From the NCBI GenBank assembly GCA_023052935.1, contig CM041292.1, forward strand, positions 201,523,799 through 201,587,798: a stretch of DNA of 64,000 nt, written 5' to 3'. This DNA is from Piezodorus guildinii. Lineage: Eukaryota > Arthropoda > Insecta > Hemiptera > Pentatomidae. The position numbers and the translations under genes were made by a program. Numbering within the stretch: position 1 is the stretch's first letter; each line of letters opens with the position of its first letter. Of the stretch, positions 1 to 11,225 are shown piece after piece. The notes under the pieces were generated by a model. That model saw nothing but the letters and a program-made list of their open reading frames with translations, searched no databases and was not told the DNA's origin.

Positions 1-425
1 GAGCCGATAGTAGGTCTTATACTTATATTTTTCCATACAACACATTGTGTTATAACTACGAAAATTGATATAATTTTAACGTTATGAAGGTAAATATTAC
101 AGAAACCAAGCATTATACAAAAATACTCATTATAAAATAAATTAATATACATTGAATACGCTTTAATACCAGACCTGATAGACGTCTGTAGGTCTTATCG
201 GTACCGAAATATCTCTGTCCATATAATACTTTGTGTCTTAAACCGAGGAATTGATCGACTTTTAACTGTGTTCAGCCCGATATCATAGAAACTGCCAATT
301 TTAGCAAACTATTCGTAATAATAAAAATTAATAAGCTTTAATATGAGAGGTGACAGGCGGCTGTAGGGCTTATAGGTACCGTGGTATCTTTGTCCATGTA
401 ATACATGATGTCCATGATATATATA
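1..425. repeat. Diverged tandem repeat, period about 172 bp
   Basis: Two and a half degenerate copies of one unit can be followed by eye, starting near 1, 171 and 343. Each carries the recurring core TAGG(T/G)CTTAT, then a segment like CCATA(C/T)AA with TTGTGT, and then AATTGAT. The units differ by many substitutions and small indels, so the array is old. It begins at or before the window edge. No coding potential was seen. It could be the margin of a satellite array or a repeated module within a larger element. Confidence 0.55.
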
Positions 426-510
426 CTCATAATAATATACATTAATGGACATTAAATAAGTATTTTCGTATAATGCGTGGTTTCTGTAACATTTACCTTC
501 ATATCGTTAA
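83..510. repeat. Long inverted repeat, arms 83-126 and 459-502
   Basis: The sequence around 83-126 (ATGAAGGTAAATATTACAG and on) reappears reverse-complemented at 459-502, with about three mismatches over 44 bases. The similarity continues weakly to about 510. The arms enclose the 172-bp tandem units, so the right arm is an inverted partial unit of the same array. Confidence 0.6.
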
Positions 511-934
511 AATGAGGGCAATACGTATGTATTTAGGAATCAATGCCGGCCCCAGCTCTTGGATTATTTTGTTTATCTCAGCTCATTTACCAATGGCTGT
601 TATAACTAGGATAAATTATTAAATATTGGTGATCGTCTTGTGAATTTTTGGCTTGGTATTTTTTTATAGTTTTTTTATAGTTCTGTGTTTTTTTATAGTT
701 TTGTTTACTTTTTTTTTACAACCTTGTACAGTATTTAATATATAAACAACCTAGTATTCTTTATTGATTATTTTATTATTTCTATTTTATTTATTTATTT
801 ATAATACAAATGACCCTCAAGACTTGATAACAAATCCTATTTGGTCAGTGAACAATTTAAAAGAGATGCATTTAGAAGTACAGAGTTATTGGCAGCATTG
901 ATTAAAATTAAATTTTACAATTTGTATTTTTTTT
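511..934. other. AT-rich, nothing recognised
   Basis: This stretch holds T-rich low-complexity sequence (650-720) and no recognisable ORF, TIR or SINE. It may include the 3-prime trailer of the RNase H LINE remnant that follows on the minus strand, but no clean poly-A end is visible. Confidence 0.4.
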
Positions 935-1927
935 TTAAAACAGTTTTATCCTTTTTATATTCACTTTGTCCAAGTTGTTTAAAAATTCAGCTTCTTCCTC
1001 TTGTTTAACGTCCTGTTCTCTTTTGTATTTTTTGCACCTGAAAACTAAGTGTCGCGGGTCTTCTGGCTGTCCGCAGACTTCACATTTTCCATCTTTTTTT
1101 ATTTTCATAAGAGCAAGATACTTGTAAGTACACCCGTGGTTAGTCCTCAGTCTTACAATTCGTACGATACTCGCTCTTGTAAGTTGCTGATTCCTAGCAA
1201 ACCATGGAACAAGGCTCACAGTAGGTTGTACCTTATAAAAGTCTCTCCCTTTTGATTGTGCCTCCCAGTCATACCTATCTTGCCATTCTCTTATTTCTTC
1301 TTTCCTTAAGTGTCTTAGGAGATCCTTCATGGGTACCTGGGCGTTCTCTTTCAATGGTTGCGTTGTCCCAGCAGCTCTGTCAGCAGCCTCATTTCCAGAT
1401 AATCCTACGTGGCTTGGAATCCATTGAAATATGTAGTGGTTGTTGTCGGAGATTATGGAGTTGATTATTTCAAATATTAAATATGAAGTAATTTTTCTGC
1501 TATTGATTGTTTTTAGTAGCTGACAAGAGGAGGCGGAGTCTGTCAGTATAACTACGTTAGTACTTGAATATGTATTACGACAATAATCTATGGCTTTCAA
1601 AATTGCAAGGAGTTCAGCACTGAAAATACTAAATTTATTAGGTATGGAGAGTGAAATTGTATGTTCTCTACCTGGATCCACTATGGCTAACGCTGTTTGA
1701 TTGCAGGTTTTTGAGGCGTCAGTATATATCTTCACGTAGTCGGAATAATGGCTATCTATCATACTGAGAGCTAATTGTTTCAATATATTAGGATCGTAAG
1801 ACGATTTACAACCTTGATTCGTAGTTAGCTTGCAATTGCTTTCAAATTGTAGCATTCTGCACGGTAAAGGTGTATTGAGGTCTAGGGAACCTTTTCGAGA
1901 ATATACTGCTTGTAGCATAGGCTGCAT
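935..1927 (-). CDS. RNase H domain and zinc finger, C-terminus of a non-LTR retrotransposon (RH1)
   Basis: The ORF encodes a ribonuclease H that would remove RNA from the RNA:DNA hybrid during retrotransposition. All four catalytic acidic residues are visible: D70 in YTDAS, E105 in SAELLAI, D130 in LTDSA and D183 in GNEAADRAA. A C-terminal C-X2-C-X7-H-X4-C zinc finger (CEVCGQPEDPRHLVFRC) lies near residues 280-300. This order, RNase H then a zinc knuckle after the RT, is known from I, LOA, Outcast and related LINE clades. The endonuclease and RT are missing. The frame stays open upstream of the Met to about 2010, so the Met is arbitrary and this is a 5-prime-truncated element. The 330 codons are free of stops, which is notable for a fragment. 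It is a different family from the RNase H LINEs at 4586 and 40607. Confidence 0.8.
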   Translation of the reverse strand: MQPMLQAVYSRKGSLDLNTPLPCRMLQFESNCKLTTNQGCKSSYDPNILKQLALSMIDSHYSDYVKIYTDASKTCNQTALAIVDPGREHTISLSIPNKFSIFSAELLAILKAIDYCRNTYSSTNVVILTDSASSCQLLKTINSRKITSYLIFEIINSIISDNNHYIFQWIPSHVGLSGNEAADRAAGTTQPLKENAQVPMKDLLRHLRKEEIREWQDRYDWEAQSKGRDFYKVQPTVSLVPWFARNQQLTRASIVRIVRLRTNHGCTYKYLALMKIKKDGKCEVCGQPEDPRHLVFRCKKYKREQDVKQEEEAEFLNNLDKVNIKRIKLF

Positions 1928-2172
1928 TTCAGATATTAACTGATTTATAACTGGTATTTCTATTTTCTTTTTAAATTTGAATCTTCCTGAAATATTCTTA
2001 AATCACATATTATATTAATAACAGCTACTAGTTAGAATTGGAAATAGTGTCGTTATCTGTAAAAGACGTGCTAATTGTATTTTTTTTTAATTATTATTTT
2101 ATTTCAGGAAGAGAACCATACAGAAAAAGTATTAATGAGTTCTACTGAGAGCTGCACCATCGAATAAATACA

Positions 2173-3460
2173 TATTTTTTTTTTTACATAATTTATTGAA
2201 ATTTACAACTGTACTAAATAATATAACATGTAAATATGATAAAGGAAAAATGACATGAAAAAGACTTGTAGAAGAACTACCCAATAGTAGCACTCCTATA
2301 AGTATTCTAAACTAGAAGTTCTCGAGGCCATCATATTTTCAGACGCCTCGGAGGATTGTCAGAAATCGAAGAGGAAGCTAGGATTGAAACTAGTGGGTTA
2401 CGAGTGGGAGTGGAGTTTTTCATGGAAGGAGTGATATCTGGTTCGAGCCAGATCAGTTACAAATGGAACATTTAGGTCTTTATGGATGAGTTTATTTGTG
2501 ATAAAGTAAGGAGCGTTGAGGATGTTACGAAGGATTTTGGATTGTAAGGATAGGATACGGGAAGAATTCGATGGTTTAGTCGAGCCCCAAAGCGCAACTC
2601 CGTAAGTCCATATAGGCCTTGTTTGTTTATTTATTTAACGTCACTTTATGCTACTATGGCTAATCGGACGATGGTACAGTGGAGTCCTAAATTTTGCCTA
2701 TCCATGTTTTATTAGGATAGGGATCTTTAACAAGAACCTGACATCGCACAGGCTCGGGACCACCTTTTAACGTCCCCTCCGAAGGACGGCGTAACTAAGG
2801 ATTTTTCACTCCCATTAAAAAATCATAGGACCACCTGCGGGTTTGAGCCACCCAGCTACAAGTGATCCCTGAGGTTAATTAGAAAATTTTACGGAGGTAA
2901 TAATCTTGTAATTTATCACCCTAAAACTCACAACCGTCTAAAACCCGAGTGATCCCCTACCCATATAGGCCTTATGATAGTCATGTAGAGGAGTCTTTTG
3001 TAGTTAAGTGGGAGGTTAGAGCGTTTGTCAAGTAAGTGTTGAAGTAATCGAAATCGGCGGACAGTTTCTTCTCGTTTCAGTCTTGTGTGCGGATTTCATG
3101 TGAGACGTTTGTCCAGCAGGAGACCTAGGTAGCGGATCTGCTCAGCCGGGACAAGCGGGATATTATTAAAGGATACAGTAGGACAGGATTTCATTGCTTT
3201 ACGACGGAGGGTAAAGGTAATTTGGTCGGATTTGTCTGAATTTATTTTCATTCTCCAATTCTGGCAATAGTTGGATCGTTATTGACGGATAACACACAAT
3301 TGCTATCAGCATACATGGAAAGGAAAGTGTTAGGATTGGTTGGGATGTTAGCTGTATAGACGGTGAAGAGAATGGGTCCGAGGATACTGCCTTGTGGGAC
3401 GCAAGCGGACTGAACAGAAAGGGATGAATAGGAACTATTGTGATTTATTTTAAAGGATCT
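2173..3460 (-). pseudogene. JB jockey-type LINE, 5-prime-truncated copy with YADS in place of YADD
   Basis: The minus strand encodes the C-terminal half of the JB reverse transcriptase, from the finger/palm segment to the RRLKR-type C-terminus. A 3-prime UTR and a T-run (minus-strand poly-A) at about 2174-2185 follow. The catalytic box reads YADS, so the copy is dead, and the segment after it is partly deleted. A SINE (2621-2960) interrupts it. The insertion is bounded by an 8-bp duplication, TAAATACA, at 2165-2172 and 3460-3467. The empty site survives in repeat X copy 2 near 13435. Confidence 0.8.
2621..2960 (-). mobile_element. SINE S1 copy inside JB, 13-bp TSD
   Basis: This is a minus-strand copy of the tRNA-derived SINE S1, flanked by the exact duplication CCATATAGGCCTT at 2608-2620 and 2961-2973. 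The tail reads TTAAATAAATAAACAAAC on the minus strand. The tRNA-like head has lost about 35 bases between the A and B boxes. The 5-prime end extends roughly 90 bases beyond the tRNA-like part, a segment absent from the copy at 24259. Confidence 0.85.
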
Positions 3461-3790
3461 AAATACAATTAAAACAAAAAAAACAACTCATTTTCTTAGA
3501 TGATCGCTGACAACTTAAAAATGAGGAACTATTTACTACAATAATAGATCTGATGTATTATTCTTTTTAGAACGGGAAAAATGAAATCTGTTAATTAATT
3601 GAAACAATATTTATTTTTTCTATATATACATCAATAGTGCAAATTTCAGCAGAAACTGGGTATTATTATAGCTAATAAATAATAATGATTAAATTCCATA
3701 AAATAAAGTAAAAGGGTCAATTTAAAACAATAAAGATTATTAATACATCATATTGCCTTGCATGAAAGGTGTGATTTAAGCCGATTTCAA

Positions 3791-4484
<694 letters not shown>

Positions 4485-4585
4485 GACCCTGCTTAAAGAT
4501 ATTTCCATGAGAAATAATATTTTGAGTTTTTAAAGAAATAACATAGTATTTATAATAACGAAATAATTTAAATCGTGAACTATCC

Positions 4586-5760
4586 ATGTGTTATCCAAAA
4601 TGCTTCTCCAACCTGATCATCCTATCCACAATTACATATTTAAGCCGAAATTTAGGAATTCATTCAGAAAACATACCTAATATCACCCTTACGTTATCAG
4701 AAAGAATGCATTTAGTAATTGAATACCTTATAAATCTACCTTTAATAAAAAACCTGACATTCAAAGCCCTCCATGGATCCACAAATTTATGCTCCACCAC
4801 AAACACCCCAAAATTATGCTTGGCTTATCAAGACTAATTAAAAACAATACACCACCCTCCGATTACAAAGCTGAGTTCACTACTCTGCTTCAAAGTGTTC
4901 CGGATACTTATTTAATATACACTGATGGATCGAAATCCGAAGAGTCTGCTGCTTGTTCATTTGTTAGCCACAATTCAACGCACAAATTAAGGCTTCATAA
5001 ACTTTGCAGTATCTACACAGCGGAACTGCATGCCATACTATCAGCCCTTCAGTACGCTAGGTCGGTTACTGCAAACTCAATCACTATAGTAACAGATTCC
5101 CTGAGTTCATTAAATGGTTTGAGTAAAACGTATTCTAGGCATTATCTTGTCCAAAAAATCCACAGGAGCATCAATATGCTAGAAGATTCAGGAAAAACAT
5201 TATGTTTTACTTGTATCCCAAGTCATATGGGATAGTTGGTAACGATCTGGCGGACAGGGCAGCCAAACAAGGTCTCACCCTTCCAGGTCAAGGCGTTGCC
5301 AACTTAACACCTCGGGATTTGTGTCATCCACTTTGAAAGGAAATAACAGATGCCTGGCAAACCATGTGGGACGAAAGCCTTTCTAGCTAACAGAAAACAA
5401 TCGAAAGAACAGTAAAGCCATGGAGCTCGTCCGGTCACTCAAGCCGCAGAGATGAAATTGTCCTAGCTAGGTTGAGGATAGGCCACACTAACCTCACACA
5501 TATACATCATATCACCAAACAGCCAACCCCAAAGTGCCAACACTATAACAACCCACTTACTGTCAGACACATATTGGATGAATGCCCTCTTTACCAATCA
5601 TATTTAAACAGATTAGGAATAAGACCTGATACAGCTACCTTATTAAGCAATGACGAAAATAATATATAGTTATTGTTAAACATTTTCAAGGTCCAGCAGT
5701 TACTAAATAAAATATAGGGATACTCAACACGAAAATAATAAAATGATCATGTGGGACTAA
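4586..5760 (+). pseudogene. RH2 LINE fragment: RNase H and zinc finger, frameshifted
   Basis: Three reading frames must be joined to follow one protein. The segments show an RNase H with YTDGSK, TAELHAI, VTDS and, after a frameshift near 5235, GNDLADRAAK, so all four catalytic acids remain recognisable. Downstream comes LRIGHTNLTHIH and a degenerate zinc finger (C-X2-Y-X6-H-X4-C) ending at 5669. In-frame stops occur near 5335 and 5390. The same family occurs at 40607-42076. The endonuclease and RT are missing. An A/T-rich trailer follows the stop. It belongs to the LINE group with RNase H downstream of the RT; the exact clade is not resolved. Confidence 0.8.
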
Positions 5761-5972
5761 CCATATTTTTATTTTATTTATTTATTTTTTTTTTGAGTTT
5801 AGATAGAAGTTAAGTTAAATAAACAAACGAATTAAAGACGTTAATGACCCTCGGGTTTTACGCCTCAAAACCTAAATCAACAACATCTATCCGTGTGCCT
5901 TGTAGAATGATCTGAAGTTGTGTATAAGAATTAGGTAAGTGTTGTCTAAAGAAGATAAGTCGTACTTAAATA

Positions 5973-6808
5973 TTGGGTTGTGTCATATGAAATGTCCATT
6001 TGCAAGGTAAAGGATTTTTATTAAAAATACGATATGAAAACAAGATAATTTTATTCGAAGTATTTACCTTCTTTTTCTACACATTTTTCCCAACGTGATA
6101 CCAACTTTTTTATCCACGAACTGAAAAACTCCGAGCTTTGAAGTGAAACAAAATCTTTAAACGCACTTTTCACTTTATTTGACGAAGTTGTCTAAATTCC
6201 TGAACAGGTGGTAATCTGTTGGAGACAAGTCGGGAGAATATGGTGGGTGCAAAAGAACATCGTAGCCCAGTTATTTCAATTTTTGCACGGTATGTTTTGA
6301 AACATGAGGTCTTGCTGCCACTCAGTGAGATCATGAGGTACACTTTATACACAATACACTTTAAATGTCTGGAAACGGTAGATGCACTTGCATTTAGTTG
6401 TTCTGAGAGTCCTTTAACTGTTTGGTAGGGGTTTCCTTCTACTGTATGTTCGAGGACATCGTTGTCTATTACGGACGGAGGTCCCCAGCTGAAAACTTAG
6501 CAAACCAATGGCGAATGGTCCGTTCGTTAACACTCCCTTCATCAAACGCCTTGCAGATTTTCTAGCTGCCTCAGCTGCTGAATGTCCGAGTTTAAACTCG
6601 TACAAAAATATTAATCGAAAATCGCGTGTTTCGATGTTCATATTTGGAGGTGTACTAAAAAGTAAGTACAAAGGTAGAGGATTAGTAACTGTTTACTTTA
6701 AATATGTAAACATTCGGTAGAAAACAGAAGAGACCTGCAAAATCCTTATATATATATATATGTATTTCAGAAACTATAAAAACGGACATTTCATGTGAAA
6801 CAACCCAA
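5973..6808 (-). mobile_element. mariner element, internally deleted (M1)
   Basis: Terminal inverted repeats TTGGGTTGTGTCATATGAAA (left) and its near-complement at 6780-6808 are flanked by TA at 5971-5972 and 6809-6810. The minus strand carries shreds of a mariner transposase. They include an N-terminal helix-turn-helix segment (FLYEFKLGHSAAEAAR) and a C-terminal part with the GTGG-type context of the third catalytic Asp, all broken by stops and frameshifts. The element is about 836 bp, whereas complete mariners are near 1.3 kb. The missing middle holds the first catalytic Asp. The same deletion is present in M3 and M4. Confidence 0.9.
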
Positions 6809-6810
6809 TA

Positions 6811-7254
6811 AAATTATGTATTTCGGTTAGGTCTCGGATGTGAACTTAACGCATTGAATCTTAAATAAAAGTGACCATATCCATATTTTCGCTGATTTTA
6901 CATATTGGTTTATTATTTTCAATAACGAACCTTTGTAATCGACCCAAATCAAATGTTTTTTACAATTTAGTAAACAACAAATACCTCTAATAATTTCATA
7001 GCAGTAATAATATCAATTTTGAATAAATCAGATTTAACGGAGATGAAATATTCAGGGCTCAACCATAAAATATTTTATTACTTCACACATTATATCAAAG
7101 TTTTATAGCCTAATAAAATCCTAACTTTACAAAGATTTATACTATAATTAAAACTTTTTATGACTTAGATTTCAGTCAATACTTCATATGAAACCGCCAA
7201 CTATGCACCTTTATAAGGTATCATTAATATCATTATAGTTTTATCTATTTTTAA
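6811..7254. other. AT-rich, short dispersed repeat only
   Basis: The segment near 6903-6948 (TTTATTATTTTCAATAACGA then CCTTTGTAATCGA) recurs near 30405-30437 on the same strand and, reverse-complemented, near 31795-31838 and 42672-42700. Nothing else was recognised. Confidence 0.45.
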
Positions 7255-7760
7255 TAAGTTTTCCGACCGGTCTCTAGGCTCTTTTTTCAAAACTACTGTC
7301 GATAAGAGGTATTATTTCAATGACCGGTCTTCAGAAGGCCTCGACAATGCCTGTCCAATAGGAGTGATAAGAAGGAGTGGGTGCTCGCCGTGGTAGTAGC
7401 ACGAGCCGCAGCACTTAAGAGACTTCTCTGCACTGCTTGGTTGAGGTTCGCACCAACCGACTAGCAGAGGGGACTGGTAAGGATGGGTTACACTCTGTGT
7501 GGTAGTAGCACGCCAGTAGTGTGGGTTAGGAGGGAATTCACTCTGCGTGGTAGTAGCACGACAGTTGCGTTAAGGAGACCTCGTAGGTGCACATGGGTGA
7601 AAGCCATCCTTACCAGTCCCCATTCAATGAGGGAGGAATGAAGGATCAGTAAGGGATTTTATAAAATTATCAAGAGAAATAAAGGTTAAACCAAAGGAAG
7701 CCATATCTGAGTTAAGTAAGCAGGTAAGAGAGGTTAAGGCGAGGTGAGGAGAAGATGACT
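7255..7760 (+). mobile_element. Possible 5-prime end of an R1-type LINE (UTR plus start of ORF1)
   Basis: This block is clearly more GC-rich than its surroundings. It contains GTGGTAGTAGCACG three times (near 7390, 7500 and 7548) and an 18-bp perfect inverted repeat (7469-7486 with 7604-7621). It then runs into an open segment (about 7650-7745) that reads as a hydrophilic, Lys/Glu-rich peptide, beginning near GSVRDFIKLSREIKVKPKEA and ending at a stop near 7747. Such structured, repeat-bearing leaders occur at the 5-prime ends of R1-clade and other LINEs. The assignment is inference; it could also be an unrelated non-coding element. Confidence 0.3.
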
Positions 7761-7991
7761 TGACTTAGACACGCTGGGTGTATATAACCTTATGGCCAAT
7801 CTCAATACCGAGCGGTAACCGCTTTACTTTAGTTTTTACAGGCTCAGATATATTCTTTTTTTTTGTATACATCTCCTTCCTTAGTGCTTTTCATATTACT
7901 TAATTGCATATTAACAGTCATATAAACAGTTATACCCTAGTATTATTATTTGTAAATAATAAACCATAGTGTAATAATTTGCAGCGTTTTT

Positions 7992-8702
7992 ACTTTCACT
8001 TACTCTATATAGTAAGGGGAAGTATTGCGATCGTGAAAATTTTCGAGTTCCAGTTTTCAACGGAAGTACACGTTTTAGGGTCCCCTGAGTCCAAATAACC
8101 AAGTCCCGCAAAAAGGTCTGTGTGTGTGTGTGTGTTGTGTGTGTGTTGGTAACTCCCGGGCGGAAACGGTAAGTCCTATGAAATTGAAATTTCATATTTA
8201 AGACAAATATACGCCCGAGACGTGACAAAACTTTTTTCATTAAAATGAGCTCACCAGAAGAGGCACTTTATACTATGCAGTTTGCACCTTTTTTCGATTT
8301 TCTCGAAAACGGTTCCGACGATTTTGATTAAACTCGCTATATCGATGTAAAATTTAATGGGCTTTAATATCATGCAGGTTTTATTTGGATAAAAATGGTC
8401 TGACAGGGCTTAAATGCCGAAATATAAAAATTGAATAAATTCGATACCCAACTAAAGGAGAAAACAGTAAAAATATTTTTTTAATGCAATTTTTCGTTTT
8501 TGAACATGAGAGTGATGAAGAAGAAAGATTATTTTAGATAATAATATAATAGATTTTTTAATAAAACACATGTTTCTATAGAAATTCAATTTGATTAATT
8601 CCTTAATAGTTTCACGTATTTTTATCTCTAACTGTATTTGAAAATTCTTTCATTGATTTTAAAAATCAAGGTAAGTGAAAGTCGTGTGTTGCCCGCACCA
8701 GA
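7992..8702 (+). mobile_element. E-repeat copy 1
   Basis: This copy starts with ACTTTCACTTAC followed by a palindromic partner ending GGGGAAGT. It then has GCGATCGTGAAAATTTTCGA, a (GT)n tract at 8119-8146 and the block CCCGGGCGGAAACGGTAAGT. It ends with GTAAGTGAAAGTCGTGTGTT and GCCCGCACCAG. It has no ORF of its own. T-runs lie on both sides. The interior is shortened relative to copy 4. Confidence 0.85.
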
Positions 8703-9705
8703 TTTTTTTAGATTAGATGATAGTTGCAAATGTGCGTTATATTATTCGAATTTCGGATGAGAATCATGTGAAATCTAATTGAGCAACGATTCAAACTACA
8801 ACTACAAGACAGTAAAAGAGAAATAAAAAAGTGAGGTCGCGGACTTTGAGATTTGCAATTGTAATGCCTTCATTCTTCTCCAGACTCGAGCCTGTTCCCT
8901 AAACAGCCTCGCTAACTTGCCCTCTTTTAGACATTAAAATTCCTTTTCATCCCTGATGGATACTTTCGAGTTGGTCCCTCCGCTGGAATACAAAATCATA
9001 AGCGCTCTCCAGCCTGGAAAATAAAACTATTGCAAATTCTAGCTTTTCTCCTCCTCGTGTAATCCATTTTCTTGGTTGATTGGCGTAAAAAGGACGCCCG
9101 AAAAGGACTAATTTAATTTTTTTTTTTTTCATTCTAAGTTAAAGTCGTCATTCTCGTTGAAGGATTCTTAACAATTGACATTTATTTTAACCAGGATACG
9201 GTTCCAAATGGAAGAAAAGGTTAGTGAATGTGAATGTAGTGCTCTTATTGCTCAACCTTTACTGCGGCTATATTTTTGTGTTTTAGTTGTGTTGTTGTTA
9301 TTCTTGTTTTTTTCCTGTTTAATATGTTTATTTCGTTGATTTTTAGTGTTTTGATTTGTAAATAGTGTAATATAATATAGGACAGGTAGGGTTAGTTGAC
9401 CGCTGAGTTCCGATCCCGTGAGGAGAGGTCTAATTGGTCGCAGAGGACAATATGTAAGCCATTTATATACCTAGACATTAATATATAAACAATTTTAAAG
9501 TATTTGACATTATCAGTCCAATATTTTTAAGTGTTGGGAGGTTATTTTTTTATAAAACTCAGTAATTTTGTAAAAAACACAGTGACATAACACCATTACA
9601 CAACCTTAAAATGTAACATAGTTACAGTACAAGATGTATAATTACATAAATCATAAGTATTAAAATTCATATTGTTAATTGGGGATATGAAAAAGTATTA
9701 GTTTT
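8703..9705. other. Unassigned; a GC-richer patch at 8830-9110
   Basis: A patch at about 8830-9110 is less AT-rich and contains a 61-codon minus-strand ORF with no recognisable motif. Around 9395-9450 another short GC-richer segment (GGTTAGTTGACCGCTGAGTT) shows no match elsewhere. No gene is supported. Confidence 0.35.
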
Positions 9706-11225
9706 ACTTTCACTTAACTATATATGCAATATATAGTAAGAGAAAGTATTGCGATCGTGGAAATTTCAAATTCTAGTTTTCGACAGTTTTAAGGTCTCCT
9801 GAGTCCAAATAACCAAGTCCTGAAAAAAAGTGTCCGTCCGTGGGTGTGTAATAAATCTAGCGCAAAAACGATAAGTCGTACGGAACTGAAATTTCACATT
9901 TAAGACAACTATACGCCCGAGACGTTACAAAACCTTTTTCTTAAAACTCGGCTAACCAGAAGAGCCACTTTATACTATGCATTTTGCACCTTATGATTTT
10001 CTCAAAAGTGGATCTAACGATTTTGATTAAACTCGCTATATTGATGTAAAATATAATGAGCTTTAATATCATGTAGGTGTCCTTCTAATTGAAATAGTCT
10101 GACAGGGCTCAAATGCCGATATTTTTAATTTTCTTTCTCTAAAGTACCTTCAATTTTGTAGATTCTATAAAAATAACCATATCATCTTAATGACATTGAT
10201 GAAGGACAGATAAATATACAGGCTGGACGAATTTGATGACTATATAAAGGATAAAAGAGAAAAACTATTTTTAAACGTAAATTTGGTTTTTTGATATTAA
10301 GAATGGTTATGTAGACGTATAATATACTGTTGGAAAGAGAACGATTTTAGAAAAAATATTATCTCATACACAGTTGTAATAGGTAATATAAAGTAACTAA
10401 TGGGGAATAAACTTATTACTGAAAAATAGTTTAATATAGTTATAAAGAAAACGGAAACTAAACTAAACGAAATAAAGTGCTTAACAATTATTTACAATGG
10501 ATTTTAATAAAAACATTTGTTTTATTAAATTATCTATTATATAATTATCTTCGACAATCAGTTTGTATTATCGCCTTTTCATCACTCTCCGTCAACTTTT
10601 ACAACAGTATGCAAAAGATAATATGTTTTCTAAAATCTCTAGCATTCTAATGATATATTATACATGTATATTACTGTTCTTATGTTCAAAAACAAAAAAT
10701 TACATTAAAAAAATATGTTTGCAGTTATCTCATTTAGTTGGATATCGAATTCGTTCAACTTATACATTACCTATTTATTAGCAATGCTAATCATATGATA
10801 TGGGAAAAATATAGTTTATAAAAACTACAAAATTAAAGGTACTTTTAATCAGAATGAAACCTGCATCAAATTAAAGCCCATCTAATTTTACATCAATATG
10901 GCTAATTCAATCAATATCGTTAGAGCCGTTTTTAAGAAAATCGTATAAAGGTGCAAAATGCATGGTATAAAGTGGCTCTTCCGTTCAGCTGATTTTGATG
11001 AGAAAGATTTTGTAACATCTCGCACGTATAGTTGTCTTAAATGTGAAATTTCAGTTTCATGGGACTTATCGTTTTCGTCCGACATACAGACCTTTTTGCT
11101 GGACTTTGTCATTTCGACTCAGGAGACCCTAAAACATGTATTTCGTCGAAAACTGGAATTCGAAAATTTTCACGATACTTTCCCTTACTATAATATATTT
11201 CATATATAATAGGTAAGCGAAAGTA
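9706..11225. mobile_element. E-repeat fold-back: two copies tail to tail
   Basis: A plus-strand E copy (from 9706) and a minus-strand E copy (to 11225) meet near 10500, giving an inverted repeat with arms of roughly 700-750 bp. Both outer ends carry the E left terminus (ACTTTCACTTA and its complement GGTAAGCGAAAGT) with an AT-rich palindrome. Both arms contain the GCGATCGTG, TCTGACAGGGCT and ATAATATACTGTTGG-type blocks in mirrored order. Neither arm keeps the E right end. The (GT)n tract is reduced to a trace in both. No coding capacity was seen. Confidence 0.75.

Larger units (their letters stand above)
1965..3790. repeat. Repeat X copy 1, split by a JB insertion
   Basis: Sequence at about 1965-2172 and 3461-3790 aligns by eye, as two halves, with the uninterrupted stretch 13250-13745. 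Shared blocks include TGCACCATCGAAT, CATATTG with CTTGCAT, and GATGTGATTTAAG-like runs. The JB copy at 2173-3460 separates the halves. No coding potential was seen. X may be an old non-coding transposon or the upstream body of the neighbouring RH1 LINE. Confidence 0.55.

Noticed and set aside
8947..9132. 61-codon minus-strand ORF in a GC-richer patch
   Set aside because: It has no motif, no homologous partner in the window and no conserved context; length is within chance expectation.
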